From Chloroflexota bacterium (GTDB taxonomy: Bacteria; Chloroflexota; Dehalococcoidia; Dehalococcoidales; UBA5760): 32,866 bases of DNA. Numbering within the stretch: position 1 is the stretch's first letter; each line of letters starts with the position of its first letter. Location: positions 1-32,866 of the forward strand of contig JADFUW010000007.1 in NCBI GenBank assembly GCA_015222205.1, read 5' to 3'. The position numbers and the translations under genes are program-made. The notes beneath the pieces are model-generated. The model made no database searches, was not told the origin of the DNA, and saw only the letters and a list, made by a program, of their open reading frames with translations. This document shows, in pieces, positions 1 through 7,885 of this stretch.

Positions 1-1
1 G

Positions 2-325
2 AAGAGCGTACTTGAAGAAGATGATTTTATCCAGAGCAAGGCTTTCCTGCGTTCTTTTATTAAGAGAATCCAAGTGAATGGCAGTCAGGTTACAGTAGAC
101 TACAAGCCACCATCACCTGCGAGATATGGCAGTGGTAAAGAGGTAACCGAAGTTCTGCCTATTGTTACCCTTGGTGGAGCTGAGGGGACTCGAACCCCTG
201 ACCTCCTCCGTGCAAAGGAGGCGCTCTCCCGGCTGAGCTACAGCCCCGCTTATCAAAGGTATTATAAACAAAAGAGGGTCTTGTTGACAATTTACCCTGA
301 GGTCAGGGTGAAGAGGTCGTGTTGA
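2..325 (+). CDS. C-terminal end of a probable site-specific serine recombinase (5' end outside window); frame continues antisense through tRNA-Ala
   Basis: Frame 2 is open from base 2: KSVLEEDDFIQSKAFLRSFIKRIQVNGSQVTVDYKPPSPARYGSGKEVTEVLPIVTLGGAEGTRTPDLLRAKEALSRLSYSPA... to TGA at 323-325. The FLRSFIKRIxV...VxYKxPxP pattern resembles serine recombinase C-termini; the catalytic domain is not in the window. Confidence 0.6.
   Translation, partial: KSVLEEDDFIQSKAFLRSFIKRIQVNGSQVTVDYKPPSPARYGSGKEVTEVLPIVTLGGAEGTRTPDLLRAKEALSRLSYSPAYQRYYKQKRVLLTIYPEVRVKRSC
172..247 (-). tRNA. tRNA-Ala (anticodon TGC), CCA encoded
   Basis: Reverse complement GGGGCTGTAGCTCAGCCGGGAGAGCGCCTCCTTTGCACGGAGGAGGTCAGGGGTTCGAGTCCCCTCAGCTCCACCA gives a full cloverleaf with TGC in the anticodon loop. 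Confidence 0.96.
261..290 (-). promoter_or_regulatory. Putative sigma70-type promoter of tRNA-Ala
   Basis: Minus strand: TTGTCA (285-290), 18-bp spacer, TATAAT (261-266), just upstream of the tRNA 5' end at 247. Confidence 0.65.
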
Positions 326-446
326 CAATTGGTCCCGCAATCAGAGTAAAAGGGAGCCTATTCGCAATCTATTCGAGTACCTGAATAGTATGATAGTATA
401 GAAAGTAAACCAGTACCTTTAGATAAGCAGATAAGTAGAGGGTCAA

Positions 447-1253
447 ATGACAGTAGCTAATATTGCTATCTTGCTGGCAACCGGTATCGGTGTTGGCTTC
501 GCCGGCGGTCTTCTGGGTGTAGGCGGTGCCTTCATTATGACACCGGTTCAGTATATGGTATTCACCAATATGGGCGTCTCCCCAGATATAGCTATAAAGT
601 TGGCTTTCGGCACCAGTCTAATGGTGATTCTGCCTACTGCTGCCAGCGGTGCCTGGAGGCATCATAGGGAAGGAGCAGTGTGGTGGAAAGCGGCCCTTAT
701 TATGGGTGGCTGTGGTCTGGTTTGTGCTTTCGGTGGGGCAACTCTGGCTAGCTATCTCCCCGGGGTAATACTAAAGATAGTCTTTGGTGTTGTAGTCATA
801 GCAGCTGGTGTCGGCATGCTCATCCGTGGCCCAATGGAGGCTAATGAAGAACCGAAGAAGAACCCCTGGCTGTGGGCAGTCTGGGCAGTGCCGGTAGGAC
901 TCATTAGCGGCCTCGTTGGTCTTGGTGGTGGTATATTAGCCGTTCCCATAATGGTGCTGGCACTCAAGTTGAAGATGCATGATGCGGTAGCTACATCCTT
1001 AGCCGTTATCATGATTACCAGCATTGGGGGTATAGTAGGTTATATTGTAAACGGGCAGGGTATCCTTGGATTGCCGGCCCATTCCATAGGCTATGTTAAT
1101 CTAGAGTCTTGGGCATTATTAGCTAGTACCAGTATTGCTATGGCACAGGTTGGGGCCAGAACTGCCTATAGGCTACCTGCCAAGAAACTAAAGTATATAT
1201 TTATTGGTGTCATGTTCTATATGGGGCTGAGGATGCTCGGCATCTCTGGCTGA
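447..1253 (+). CDS. Sulfite exporter TauE/SafE family membrane protein
   Basis: 268 aa, hydrophobic, two Gly-rich repeats (GVGFAGGLLGVGGAFIMTP and GLISGLVGLGGGILAVPIM) typical of TauE/SafE. Confidence 0.88.
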   Translation: MTVANIAILLATGIGVGFAGGLLGVGGAFIMTPVQYMVFTNMGVSPDIAIKLAFGTSLMVILPTAASGAWRHHREGAVWWKAALIMGGCGLVCAFGGATLASYLPGVILKIVFGVVVIAAGVGMLIRGPMEANEEPKKNPWLWAVWAVPVGLISGLVGLGGGILAVPIMVLALKLKMHDAVATSLAVIMITSIGGIVGYIVNGQGILGLPAHSIGYVNLESWALLASTSIAMAQVGARTAYRLPAKKLKYIFIGVMFYMGLRMLGISG

Positions 1254-1279
1254 GCGTCCTAAGTCTTGGCTAATACTGT

Positions 1280-2620
1280 CTAACCACCGATAGCCACCCT
1301 GCCAATCTGGTAGATAAGGGTAGCGGCAATCCAGGCGACACCGGTAGAATAGGCTATGGAAAACCAGGGCCACTTTCGGGAATTGGTCTCGCTCCTAATG
1401 GTACCAATAGTAGCCACACAGGGCACATAGAGGAGGCTGAAGACCATAAAGGCAAAGGCGATAAGTGGTGTCCAGCCAAGCTGAGCCATTAAAGCACTTC
1501 CCAAGGCCCCTTCTTCAACAGCAAAGATGGCTCCCATAGACCCGACTACGACCTCTTTAGCTAGAAATCCGAAAACAAGGCTTGCCGCTGCCTGCCACTC
1601 ACCAAAGCCACAGGGTATAAACACCGGGGCAAAGAAGCTTCCCAAATGCCCTAGCCAGCTCCCGGTGCTGGCATACTCTACACCCCAGGGCATGCTAGCC
1701 AGAACCCAGACGAGTACCACCACCCCAAAGATAACAGTTCCTGCCCGCCTCAAGAAGAGCCTGCCCCGCTCCCACATGTGCACTGCTACCCCGGTTGGGG
1801 TGGGGAGTCGGTAGGGGGGTAACTCCATGACAAAGTGGCCTGATTCTCCACGAAACAGGGTTTTGCGGAATAACCAGGCGCTAAAGATGGCTGCGCCGAT
1901 ACCAATCATATACATGGCAAAGACTACCAACCCTGCGTGGGCAGTGAAAAAGACACCGGCGAGGAGGACAAAGATAGGCAGGCGGGCGCCACAGGATATA
2001 AAGGGACTAACCAGCATGGTTGTTAGCCTGTCCCTGGGGTTCTCTATGGTTCGGCAGGCCATAACGGCCGGGATAGTGCAACCGAAGCCCAGCATCAGGG
2101 GGATAAATGAACGGCCATGCAGCCCTATTTTATGCATTGCCCGGTCCATAACGAAGGCAGCCCGTGCTAGGTAGCCACAGTCTTCCAGGACGGATATGGC
2201 GACGAAAAGAAGGAATATGGGCGGTACGAAGATGAGCACTGAGCCGACTCCAGAAATAATACCATCGGATAGAAGTGAGCCAGCCCAACCACCAATGACT
2301 GATGCTTGCTCAGCTAAATAGCCAAAACCAGTATCAATCAAGTCCATAAGGGGCACTGATGCCGCAAAGACAAATTGAAACATGCCATACATTATCCCCA
2401 GAAATATGGGGATACCTGCCCAGCGATTGACCAGCACCTTATCAATCTTATCCGAGGTGGTAACCTTTTCTACCCGCGGCTTTTTCAGGGTATCTTTAAG
2501 TAAGCCACCGATGAATCCGTATCTTTCGCCGGCGATTACAGTTTCGCTATCGTCGCCAAAAATATGTTTAAGGTGGGTAAGGCTCTTGTTTCTGGCTTGT
2601 ATTATCTCTTCTTGACTCAA
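1280..2620 (-). CDS. feoB: FeoB membrane (nucleoside-recognition/gate) portion as a separate ORF
   Basis: 446 aa: GIPIFLGIMYGMFQFVF, LMLGFGCTIPAVMACRTIENPRDRLTTMLVSPFISCGARLPIF, FLAKEVVVGSMG. TTG start overlaps the stop of the GTPase ORF by 4 nt. Confidence 0.9.
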   Translation of the reverse strand: MSQEEIIQARNKSLTHLKHIFGDDSETVIAGERYGFIGGLLKDTLKKPRVEKVTTSDKIDKVLVNRWAGIPIFLGIMYGMFQFVFAASVPLMDLIDTGFGYLAEQASVIGGWAGSLLSDGIISGVGSVLIFVPPIFLLFVAISVLEDCGYLARAAFVMDRAMHKIGLHGRSFIPLMLGFGCTIPAVMACRTIENPRDRLTTMLVSPFISCGARLPIFVLLAGVFFTAHAGLVVFAMYMIGIGAAIFSAWLFRKTLFRGESGHFVMELPPYRLPTPTGVAVHMWERGRLFLRRAGTVIFGVVVLVWVLASMPWGVEYASTGSWLGHLGSFFAPVFIPCGFGEWQAAASLVFGFLAKEVVVGSMGAIFAVEEGALGSALMAQLGWTPLIAFAFMVFSLLYVPCVATIGTIRSETNSRKWPWFSIAYSTGVAWIAATLIYQIGRVAIGG

Positions 2621-3297
2621 ATCTTGATGCCTATCTTTCCCAGTACTTCACTGTCCTCTTCAAGGAGTTTTATGGCTAGCCACCGGGGTGGAAACTGATG
2701 TGAAAGCTCCTCATCTTTAGTAATAAGTGTTTCTAACTCCTTTATGTGTTCCTCCAGTTCACTACCGTAGTAGAGCTTGATCTTTTTAATAATAGTCTTA
2801 CCTTCAAACACGTTCACTATTTCTTGAAGCAGCTTGTTGTGGCTCTCTTTGCGTGTGGCTATCATTGGTATTACCGGTGCTCCCAGCTCTCGGGTAAGAC
2901 TATCAGCGTCAATCTTATAGTTGCGGGATTCAGCCACATCCATCATGTTAAGAGCGACTACCAGATTGGCTTCCAGCTCAATGAGCTGGACAGTGAGGTA
3001 TAGGTTTCTCTCCAGGTTTGAAGCATCTACGATATCCACTACCACATCCGGCCTATCTTCCAGTATGAAATTACGTGCCACCACCTCATCCGGAGAATAG
3101 GCGGTCAGGCTATAAACGCCGGGTAGGTCCACTACCTTGACTTTATAACCCCGGTAGCGGTAGCTTCCCTCTTTTTTTTCTACGGTTACGCCGGGCCAGT
3201 TCCCCACGTGCTGATGGGCGCCGGTTAGATTGTTAAACACCGTGGTCTTTCCTGAATTAGGATTTCCGGCTAGGGCAATGGTTATTTCTTTAGCCAT
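2617..3297 (-). CDS. feoB: FeoB GTPase portion as a separate ORF
   Basis: 226 aa: ALAGNPNSGKTTVFNNLTGAHQHVGNWPGVTVEKKEG, VVDLPGVYSLTAYSPDE, NMMD; ends in the linker before the membrane domain. Confidence 0.93.
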   Translation of the reverse strand: MAKEITIALAGNPNSGKTTVFNNLTGAHQHVGNWPGVTVEKKEGSYRYRGYKVKVVDLPGVYSLTAYSPDEVVARNFILEDRPDVVVDIVDASNLERNLYLTVQLIELEANLVVALNMMDVAESRNYKIDADSLTRELGAPVIPMIATRKESHNKLLQEIVNVFEGKTIIKKIKLYYGSELEEHIKELETLITKDEELSHQFPPRWLAIKLLEEDSEVLGKIGIKI

Positions 3298-3532
3298 TTA
3301 TTCTCTCCACCATAATCTTCTGAGCTACGCCAAAACCCAGAACTAGCCTTGAGCCCCTGAGGTCAATAAGGATGGGCCCTGCACTCTGGCTATTTATGAC
3401 CCTTAAAGTTGTTCCCGGGGTTAAACCCATATCCGTTAGTCGTCTAGCTAGCCCCCGACCGGCTCTAATATCAACTACCGTAGCCTTTTCACCCGGACTG
3501 ACCATGGCTAATGGCATGGATTGCCTCACCAT
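3290..3532 (-). CDS. feoA: FeoA domain protein
   Basis: 80 aa; SH3-like FeoA pattern VVDIRAGRGLARRLTDMGLTPGTTLRVI; overlaps the FeoB GTPase ORF by 8 nt. Confidence 0.88.
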   Translation of the reverse strand: MVRQSMPLAMVSPGEKATVVDIRAGRGLARRLTDMGLTPGTTLRVINSQSAGPILIDLRGSRLVLGFGVAQKIMVERING

Positions 3533-3766
3533 TTATGCCACCTCCACATATACATTAGCCGCTTCTTCCTTACGCAGTGATAGGTGATAGCCCTTTAACT
3601 TAATCCAGATGGGGTCTCCCATAGGTGCGATACGCTCTACCTCAACCGTTGTCTTGGGGATTACCCCCATATCCAGGAGGCGCCGATGGATTTGCCCGCT
3701 ACTGCCCACCTGGCTTATCTTGCCTCTCTCGCCCGGTTTCATATCACTTAAAGGTTTAACCATCAT
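3533..3766 (-). CDS. feoA: FeoA domain protein (second copy)
   Basis: 77 aa: LSDMKPGERGKISQVGSSGQIHRRLLDMGVIPKTTVEVERIAPMGDPIWIKLKGYHLSLRKEEA; strong SD (AGGAGG) upstream. Confidence 0.9.
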   Translation of the reverse strand: MMVKPLSDMKPGERGKISQVGSSGQIHRRLLDMGVIPKTTVEVERIAPMGDPIWIKLKGYHLSLRKEEAANVYVEVA

Positions 3767-3874
3767 ATGATGTTAACCTCCTTTTCTTCCCAACCCCTAT
3801 AAACCCTGAGAATTTACCTTAAATACAAGCCGCCTTTATATAGCCTTTATCTACAGTAAGTATAGCCAAAGAAT

Positions 3875-4324
3875 TCACTTTTTATTTCTTTTTTTGCGGC
3901 ACTCAGCGCAATAACCGGTCATATGAACCTCTACCCCGGTGATATCAAACCCCTTCTTGCAGGCTATTTCTTTTTTCATCTCTTGGCATAGCTCGCACCC
4001 AAATTCTACAATTTTACCACAGCCGAGGCATACCAGATGATGATGCTCAGCAGACGGCTTGACCTCATAGTGATGATGAGCCTCATCAAAGTGAAGCTCC
4101 TGTACTAAACCCAGTTTCTTGAGTGCCTGCAGGTTTCGGTAGACAGTGGATAGGCTGATGCCGGGTTGCCTGTCTCGGGCAAGGCGATAGATATCATCAG
4201 CATCCAGGTGTTTATGTCCCCGGCTGATGATATCTAGGATTAGAGCTCGCTGACTCGTCATCCTCAGCCCGGCGGAGCCTAATTCCCGGCGACTATGCTC
4301 TAAAGTGTGCTTTTTAGTAGGCAT
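3875..4324 (-). CDS. Fur-family transcriptional regulator
   Basis: SAGLRMTSQRALILDIISRGHKHLDADDIYRLARDRQPGISLSTVYRNLQALKKLGLVQEL plus CLGC...CAEC zinc motifs. Start set at 4324 rather than the track's 4366 because the inferred transcription start lies near 4350. Confidence 0.9.
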   Translation of the reverse strand: MPTKKHTLEHSRRELGSAGLRMTSQRALILDIISRGHKHLDADDIYRLARDRQPGISLSTVYRNLQALKKLGLVQELHFDEAHHHYEVKPSAEHHHLVCLGCGKIVEFGCELCQEMKKEIACKKGFDITGVEVHMTGYCAECRKKRNKK

Positions 4325-4340
4325 TTTATTATCGCTAATG

Positions 4341-4358
4341 CTTATTATTTGCAATAAG
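4341..4358. promoter_or_regulatory. Candidate Fur-family operator (imperfect palindrome)
   Basis: CTTATT-atttgc-AATAAG, 6-bp arms, immediately downstream of and touching the -10. Confidence 0.5.
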
Positions 4359-4385
4359 TATAACACATAGATATCTTCCTGTCAA
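4357..4385 (-). promoter_or_regulatory. Putative sigma70-type promoter of the Fur-family gene
   Basis: Minus strand: TTGACA (4380-4385), 17-bp spacer, TATACT (4357-4362). Confidence 0.72.
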
Positions 4386-4435
4386 TATCTATTCTGGGGT
4401 TTCAGCCAAAAATTTTGGAGGGCAGGTTAGAAATC

Positions 4436-5251
4436 CTAGGCTTCCAGCTGTCTCTTTATATCGGGAATAGCCCGTTGAGCGGCTCGCTCACCCCGGAGAA
4501 TTAGCTCCCGGGCTCGGTTGAAATTATCAGGGCGGATGTGTCCCACGCTGGGAGCAATGGTTACATCAGCCTCCCTGAGCCCTGACATCGCTGCTTGATA
4601 GCCCATAATATACATCATCCGTATCAGTACACTGAAGATGTTTGGCTCCTTTGGCTTCTCTAAATCCTCGGGTATTGCTTTTTGAAGTCTGTCACCGATA
4701 TAGGGAACTACATTTACCGCAATAACAAGGTCGGCACCCATTTCCCTGAGGACCCTCACTGGCAGCGGGTCAACTAGAGCGCCATCAATTAAATACTGCC
4801 CTTGCCATTTAGCTGGGGTAAATATTACCGGCATAGAGACACTGGCTCTCACTGCTTCTACCACTGAACCCTGCTTCATTACCACCTCGCCACAGGTATT
4901 TATATCAGTAGCCACACAGGCAAAGGGTATCTTTAGGTCCTCAAAGTCTATGTTACCGATAACCGACTTTAACCAGTGGGTAATCTTTTTCCCCTTAATG
5001 AAACCCCTGGTGGGTATGGTGAAGTCAGTCAGAGACATCACCCGCCGCCGACTCAGCCCCGTTACTGCGCTTGTTATCTGACCGATATCCTTCCCGGCGG
5101 CATAAAAAGCACCGATTATAGCGCCGACACTGGCACCAGCTACCATGTCAATGGGGATACCCTTCCTTTCCAGGACAGCGAGCACACCAACATGAGCCAA
5201 ACCCCGAGCTACCCCACTACTCAGAGCCAGTCCCACCTTTTTTCTTCCCAA
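4436..5251 (-). CDS. Patatin-like phospholipase family protein (RssA/NTE-type)
   Basis: GVARGLAHVGVLAVLERKGIPIDMVAGASVGAIIGAFYAAG (GxSxG nucleophile) and DGALVDPLPV (Asp of the dyad). Confidence 0.93.
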   Translation of the reverse strand: MGRKKVGLALSSGVARGLAHVGVLAVLERKGIPIDMVAGASVGAIIGAFYAAGKDIGQITSAVTGLSRRRVMSLTDFTIPTRGFIKGKKITHWLKSVIGNIDFEDLKIPFACVATDINTCGEVVMKQGSVVEAVRASVSMPVIFTPAKWQGQYLIDGALVDPLPVRVLREMGADLVIAVNVVPYIGDRLQKAIPEDLEKPKEPNIFSVLIRMMYIMGYQAAMSGLREADVTIAPSVGHIRPDNFNRARELILRGERAAQRAIPDIKRQLEA

Positions 5252-5280
5252 TTCAACCTACCCCTTTCATATTCAAATCT

Positions 5281-6894
5281 CTATTCCCAAAGCTCCTCAA
5301 TATCTGTCTCAGCTTGTTTAATAGCCTCAGCCTCTCCCTTAGGGATAAAGTCCTTATAGGACTCAGCCGAACCATATTCTCTGATTTTAATTACCACGGG
5401 CATGGGCACAGCGTGACCAAAGATAAGTACCTGCTGTTTGGATGCCAGCTTGGCCAGTACCGATTTGAGCTCACTCTTGCCGGATACTCCCGCCAGGACA
5501 CTATCAATATCACGCTCGTTGTCCAAAAGGCAGGTTATTTTAGTTCCCATTTGTGACATAACCTCATCATCAATGCCGCTGGGGCGCTGGTCGATTACCA
5601 AAAGTGTAACGTTATACTTACGCATCTCACGGGCAATAATGCCGAAGATGGTCTGGCTGGCTACCTCGGAACTCAAGAATTTATGTGCCTCCTCAATGGT
5701 TATCACCAGAGGAGTAGGGCGAGCTGCATCTTCGCCCATCGCTCTCTCCATCCTCTCCTGATATTGGGCGTAGATGCGGCGGGTGAGCATATTGGCTACC
5801 AGGATATAAGATGTGATATCCCTGTATCTGCCAAACTCCAGAACTACATTTATACCCCGGTCAAGATATTCCAGAATGCTTTTTACAGCATTAGTCGGGG
5901 CGTGAGGCTCTATAAAGGGGAGCCGCCTGATAGTTGCCAACCCCCTCTGTAGGTTCTGAAGGGTGCTCTCATGTATGTTCAAACCGTCGGGCAATTCCTC
6001 GGCATCTTTCAGGTCCAGGGTGCTCTGCAGCCAGCTTTTACCAAATCTTACGGATAGCTGGTATACAGCTTCAACGGCAAGGTCGGTAAGATTTAAGGTC
6101 TGACGCAGCAGTCCTATATCTCCAGGCTCTATCTCATCATAGCCTACCCTGACCACAAAGTCGGTGCTTACCCCCCGACGCCGTGAGTTCTCCTCGTCAA
6201 GGGTAAACACGGCTACATTTGATGGGAAAAGCTGTTTTAGCGCCTTAACTGGCGGGCCTCCTTCCCTAGTCCCCGCCCAGCCATACTCGTTATGCATATC
6301 AAAGATTAAGTTTACCGCTTTGCTCTTCTGCAGCATGCCGATAAGCAGGATTCTGGTGAGGAAGGTCTTGCCGGTGCCACTTTTACCAAAGATGCCATTG
6401 GAACGCTTAACCAGCTCCTCAAGGTTAAGACAAAGCTTGGTCTCCATATCCAGGGGATTACCAATCCAGAATCTTTCCTTATCCTCTTTGCCAAAGACTA
6501 ACTCCATATCCCGGTTTGAAGCCAAACTTACTGGTGAGAAGTGAGCGGGTATTGTCTTTACTGGCTGTGGCCCCTCAATCAGGCTGGTAATGTTACCACC
6601 GATGGTAAGATAAGGAGAAACATGGAGTGTCCCATAGGTACTGGTGCCGGCTAGTACCTCAGCTATAAAGGGGTCAGAGGCGTCAGGGGGGGTAAGGGTA
6701 AGCTTCGGGTCAATTACGCCCAGGCTGATATCGGTTATCATGCCAAAGAAACGCTGTTTTTGCCCCTCAATAGTGACATACTGCCCCACTACCATATCCT
6801 CAACCGAGGCTGAGTTGTCCAGCCTGACCTCCACCCCCTTATTCAGGGAACCGGCGGTAACAATACCCAGCCTCTTGCTATTCTCCTGACTCAT
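5281..6894 (-). CDS. herA: HerA-type DNA-translocating ATPase with N-terminal HAS-barrel
   Basis: 537 aa: N-terminal GIVTAGSLNKGVEVRLDNSASVEDMVVGQYVTIEG; Walker A GIFGKSGTGKTFLTR; Walker B LVITIEEAHKFL; DQRPSGIDDEVMSQMGTKI. Confidence 0.88.
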   Translation of the reverse strand: MSQENSKRLGIVTAGSLNKGVEVRLDNSASVEDMVVGQYVTIEGQKQRFFGMITDISLGVIDPKLTLTPPDASDPFIAEVLAGTSTYGTLHVSPYLTIGGNITSLIEGPQPVKTIPAHFSPVSLASNRDMELVFGKEDKERFWIGNPLDMETKLCLNLEELVKRSNGIFGKSGTGKTFLTRILLIGMLQKSKAVNLIFDMHNEYGWAGTREGGPPVKALKQLFPSNVAVFTLDEENSRRRGVSTDFVVRVGYDEIEPGDIGLLRQTLNLTDLAVEAVYQLSVRFGKSWLQSTLDLKDAEELPDGLNIHESTLQNLQRGLATIRRLPFIEPHAPTNAVKSILEYLDRGINVVLEFGRYRDITSYILVANMLTRRIYAQYQERMERAMGEDAARPTPLVITIEEAHKFLSSEVASQTIFGIIAREMRKYNVTLLVIDQRPSGIDDEVMSQMGTKITCLLDNERDIDSVLAGVSGKSELKSVLAKLASKQQVLIFGHAVPMPVVIKIREYGSAESYKDFIPKGEAEAIKQAETDIEELWE

Positions 6895-6966
6895 TCTTTA
6901 ATCCTCACCATCTATTTATTAAGCAAATTAGAGGTAGTAATGCCTGCCCCATAAAATTCTCCGGTG

Positions 6967-7560
6967 TCAGGTTTGAATCCTCCCCAGAATAGCCTTGAGC
7001 TGGCTAAAATCACTACTAAGCAAGATAGCCAGTTCCTTACCAGCGGCGACCAAAAAGCTGTGAGAGTCTTCATATACCTGGCTCATCTGGCGCAAACAGG
7101 CGCTGATAAGCTCATCACTAGAAACGGGCAGGTGAGTGTTAACCAGTATATTGAGAAAATCAAGGGGCTGGCTAAAGCTTCTTACCTCCTCCGGCGAGCA
7201 CAGGTAGACAAAGCCGTGGATTCGGGCCGGCTTAGGTGGCAGGTAGTGGTGTAATTTATCATCCTGACGGTGCCCTACTACCAGGGTGCTGAATTCACTC
7301 TTAAGCAGCTTCAAGAGTTGCGGGTTTGCCTGATAGATTGCCTCCTCGCTGGCTTCATCCTTGCCCCGGGCAATGGAACGCCGCCCCGGCTCAAAGCTGG
7401 TGGTAATCGCCTGGTAGACTACCCCATATAGTTCTACCTCTGAGTCTCTGGTCTTTACCAAACTGCCCAAAGGTGGCGACTGGTAAAGCTCATAGCACTG
7501 GGCGACAAAGTCCGTGGTTGAGGCTTCAATAATCTCACCGACTCTTTGCACTTTATCCAT
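6967..7560 (-). CDS. HAS-barrel-like standalone protein (HerA/NurA-associated)
   Basis: 197 aa: RVGEIIEASTTDFVAQCYELYQSPPLGSLVKTRDSEVELYGVVYQAITTSFEPGRRSIARGKDEASEEAIYQANPQLLKLLKSEFSTLVVGH. Barrel-like N-terminus, no ATPase motifs, next to herA. Confidence 0.6.
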   Translation of the reverse strand: MDKVQRVGEIIEASTTDFVAQCYELYQSPPLGSLVKTRDSEVELYGVVYQAITTSFEPGRRSIARGKDEASEEAIYQANPQLLKLLKSEFSTLVVGHRQDDKLHHYLPPKPARIHGFVYLCSPEEVRSFSQPLDFLNILVNTHLPVSSDELISACLRQMSQVYEDSHSFLVAAGKELAILLSSDFSQLKAILGRIQT

Positions 7561-7571
7561 CCTTAATTTCC

Positions 7572-7724
7572 CTACTTCTTAATTAAGAGATATACGGCTT
7601 GTAAAGCCATAGCGACTGCAAGTCCAAGGATAACCCAAGCTAAACTAGTCTTGCCGAGCCATGTTACCTCGTTAATTGCTACAACGATAGCAATTACTAG
7701 GGAAGCCCATAGTAGACCTTTCAT
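7572..7724 (-). CDS. Small membrane protein, 50 aa (below ORF-track cutoff)
   Basis: MKGLLWASLVIAIVVAINEVTWLGKTSLAWVILGLAVAMALQAVYLLIKK*; two hydrophobic segments. Confidence 0.5.
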   Translation of the reverse strand: MKGLLWASLVIAIVVAINEVTWLGKTSLAWVILGLAVAMALQAVYLLIKK

Positions 7725-7729
7725 ACTAC

Positions 7730-7792
7730 TTATTTCTTCTTTTCCTTCTTCTGCTTGGGCTTTTTCACATTCTTTCTGCCTTTAGTTCCCAT
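7730..7792 (-). CDS. Lysine-rich micropeptide, 20 aa (below ORF-track cutoff)
   Basis: MGTKGRKNVKKPKQKKEKKK*; AGGGAG Shine-Dalgarno-like sequence about 6 nt upstream of ATG. Confidence 0.4.
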   Translation of the reverse strand: MGTKGRKNVKKPKQKKEKKK

Positions 7793-7885
7793 TTCTTTCT
7801 CCCTATTTTAGTAAAACTATAATAAACCATTTTAATCTTCTAACATAACGATACTTCTGTATATTAGCCCTATTTATACTCTCAA

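Noticed and set aside
113-340. 75-aa minus-strand ORF over tRNA-Ala
   Set aside because: Composed of translated tRNA (AVAQPGERLLCTEEVRGSSPLSSTKG), a well-known spurious ORF type.
1527-2615. Plus-strand ORFs 1527-1814, 1827-2174, 2382-2615
   Set aside because: Antisense shadows of the FeoB membrane ORF; no recognisable protein features.
5314-6889. Plus-strand ORFs opposite herA
   Set aside because: Ser/Arg/Pro-rich antisense frames; herA on the other strand is clearly coding.
6964-7254. 96-aa plus-strand ORF opposite the HAS-like gene
   Set aside because: No motifs; the minus-strand ORF has clear family-like sequence and lies in a co-directional run.
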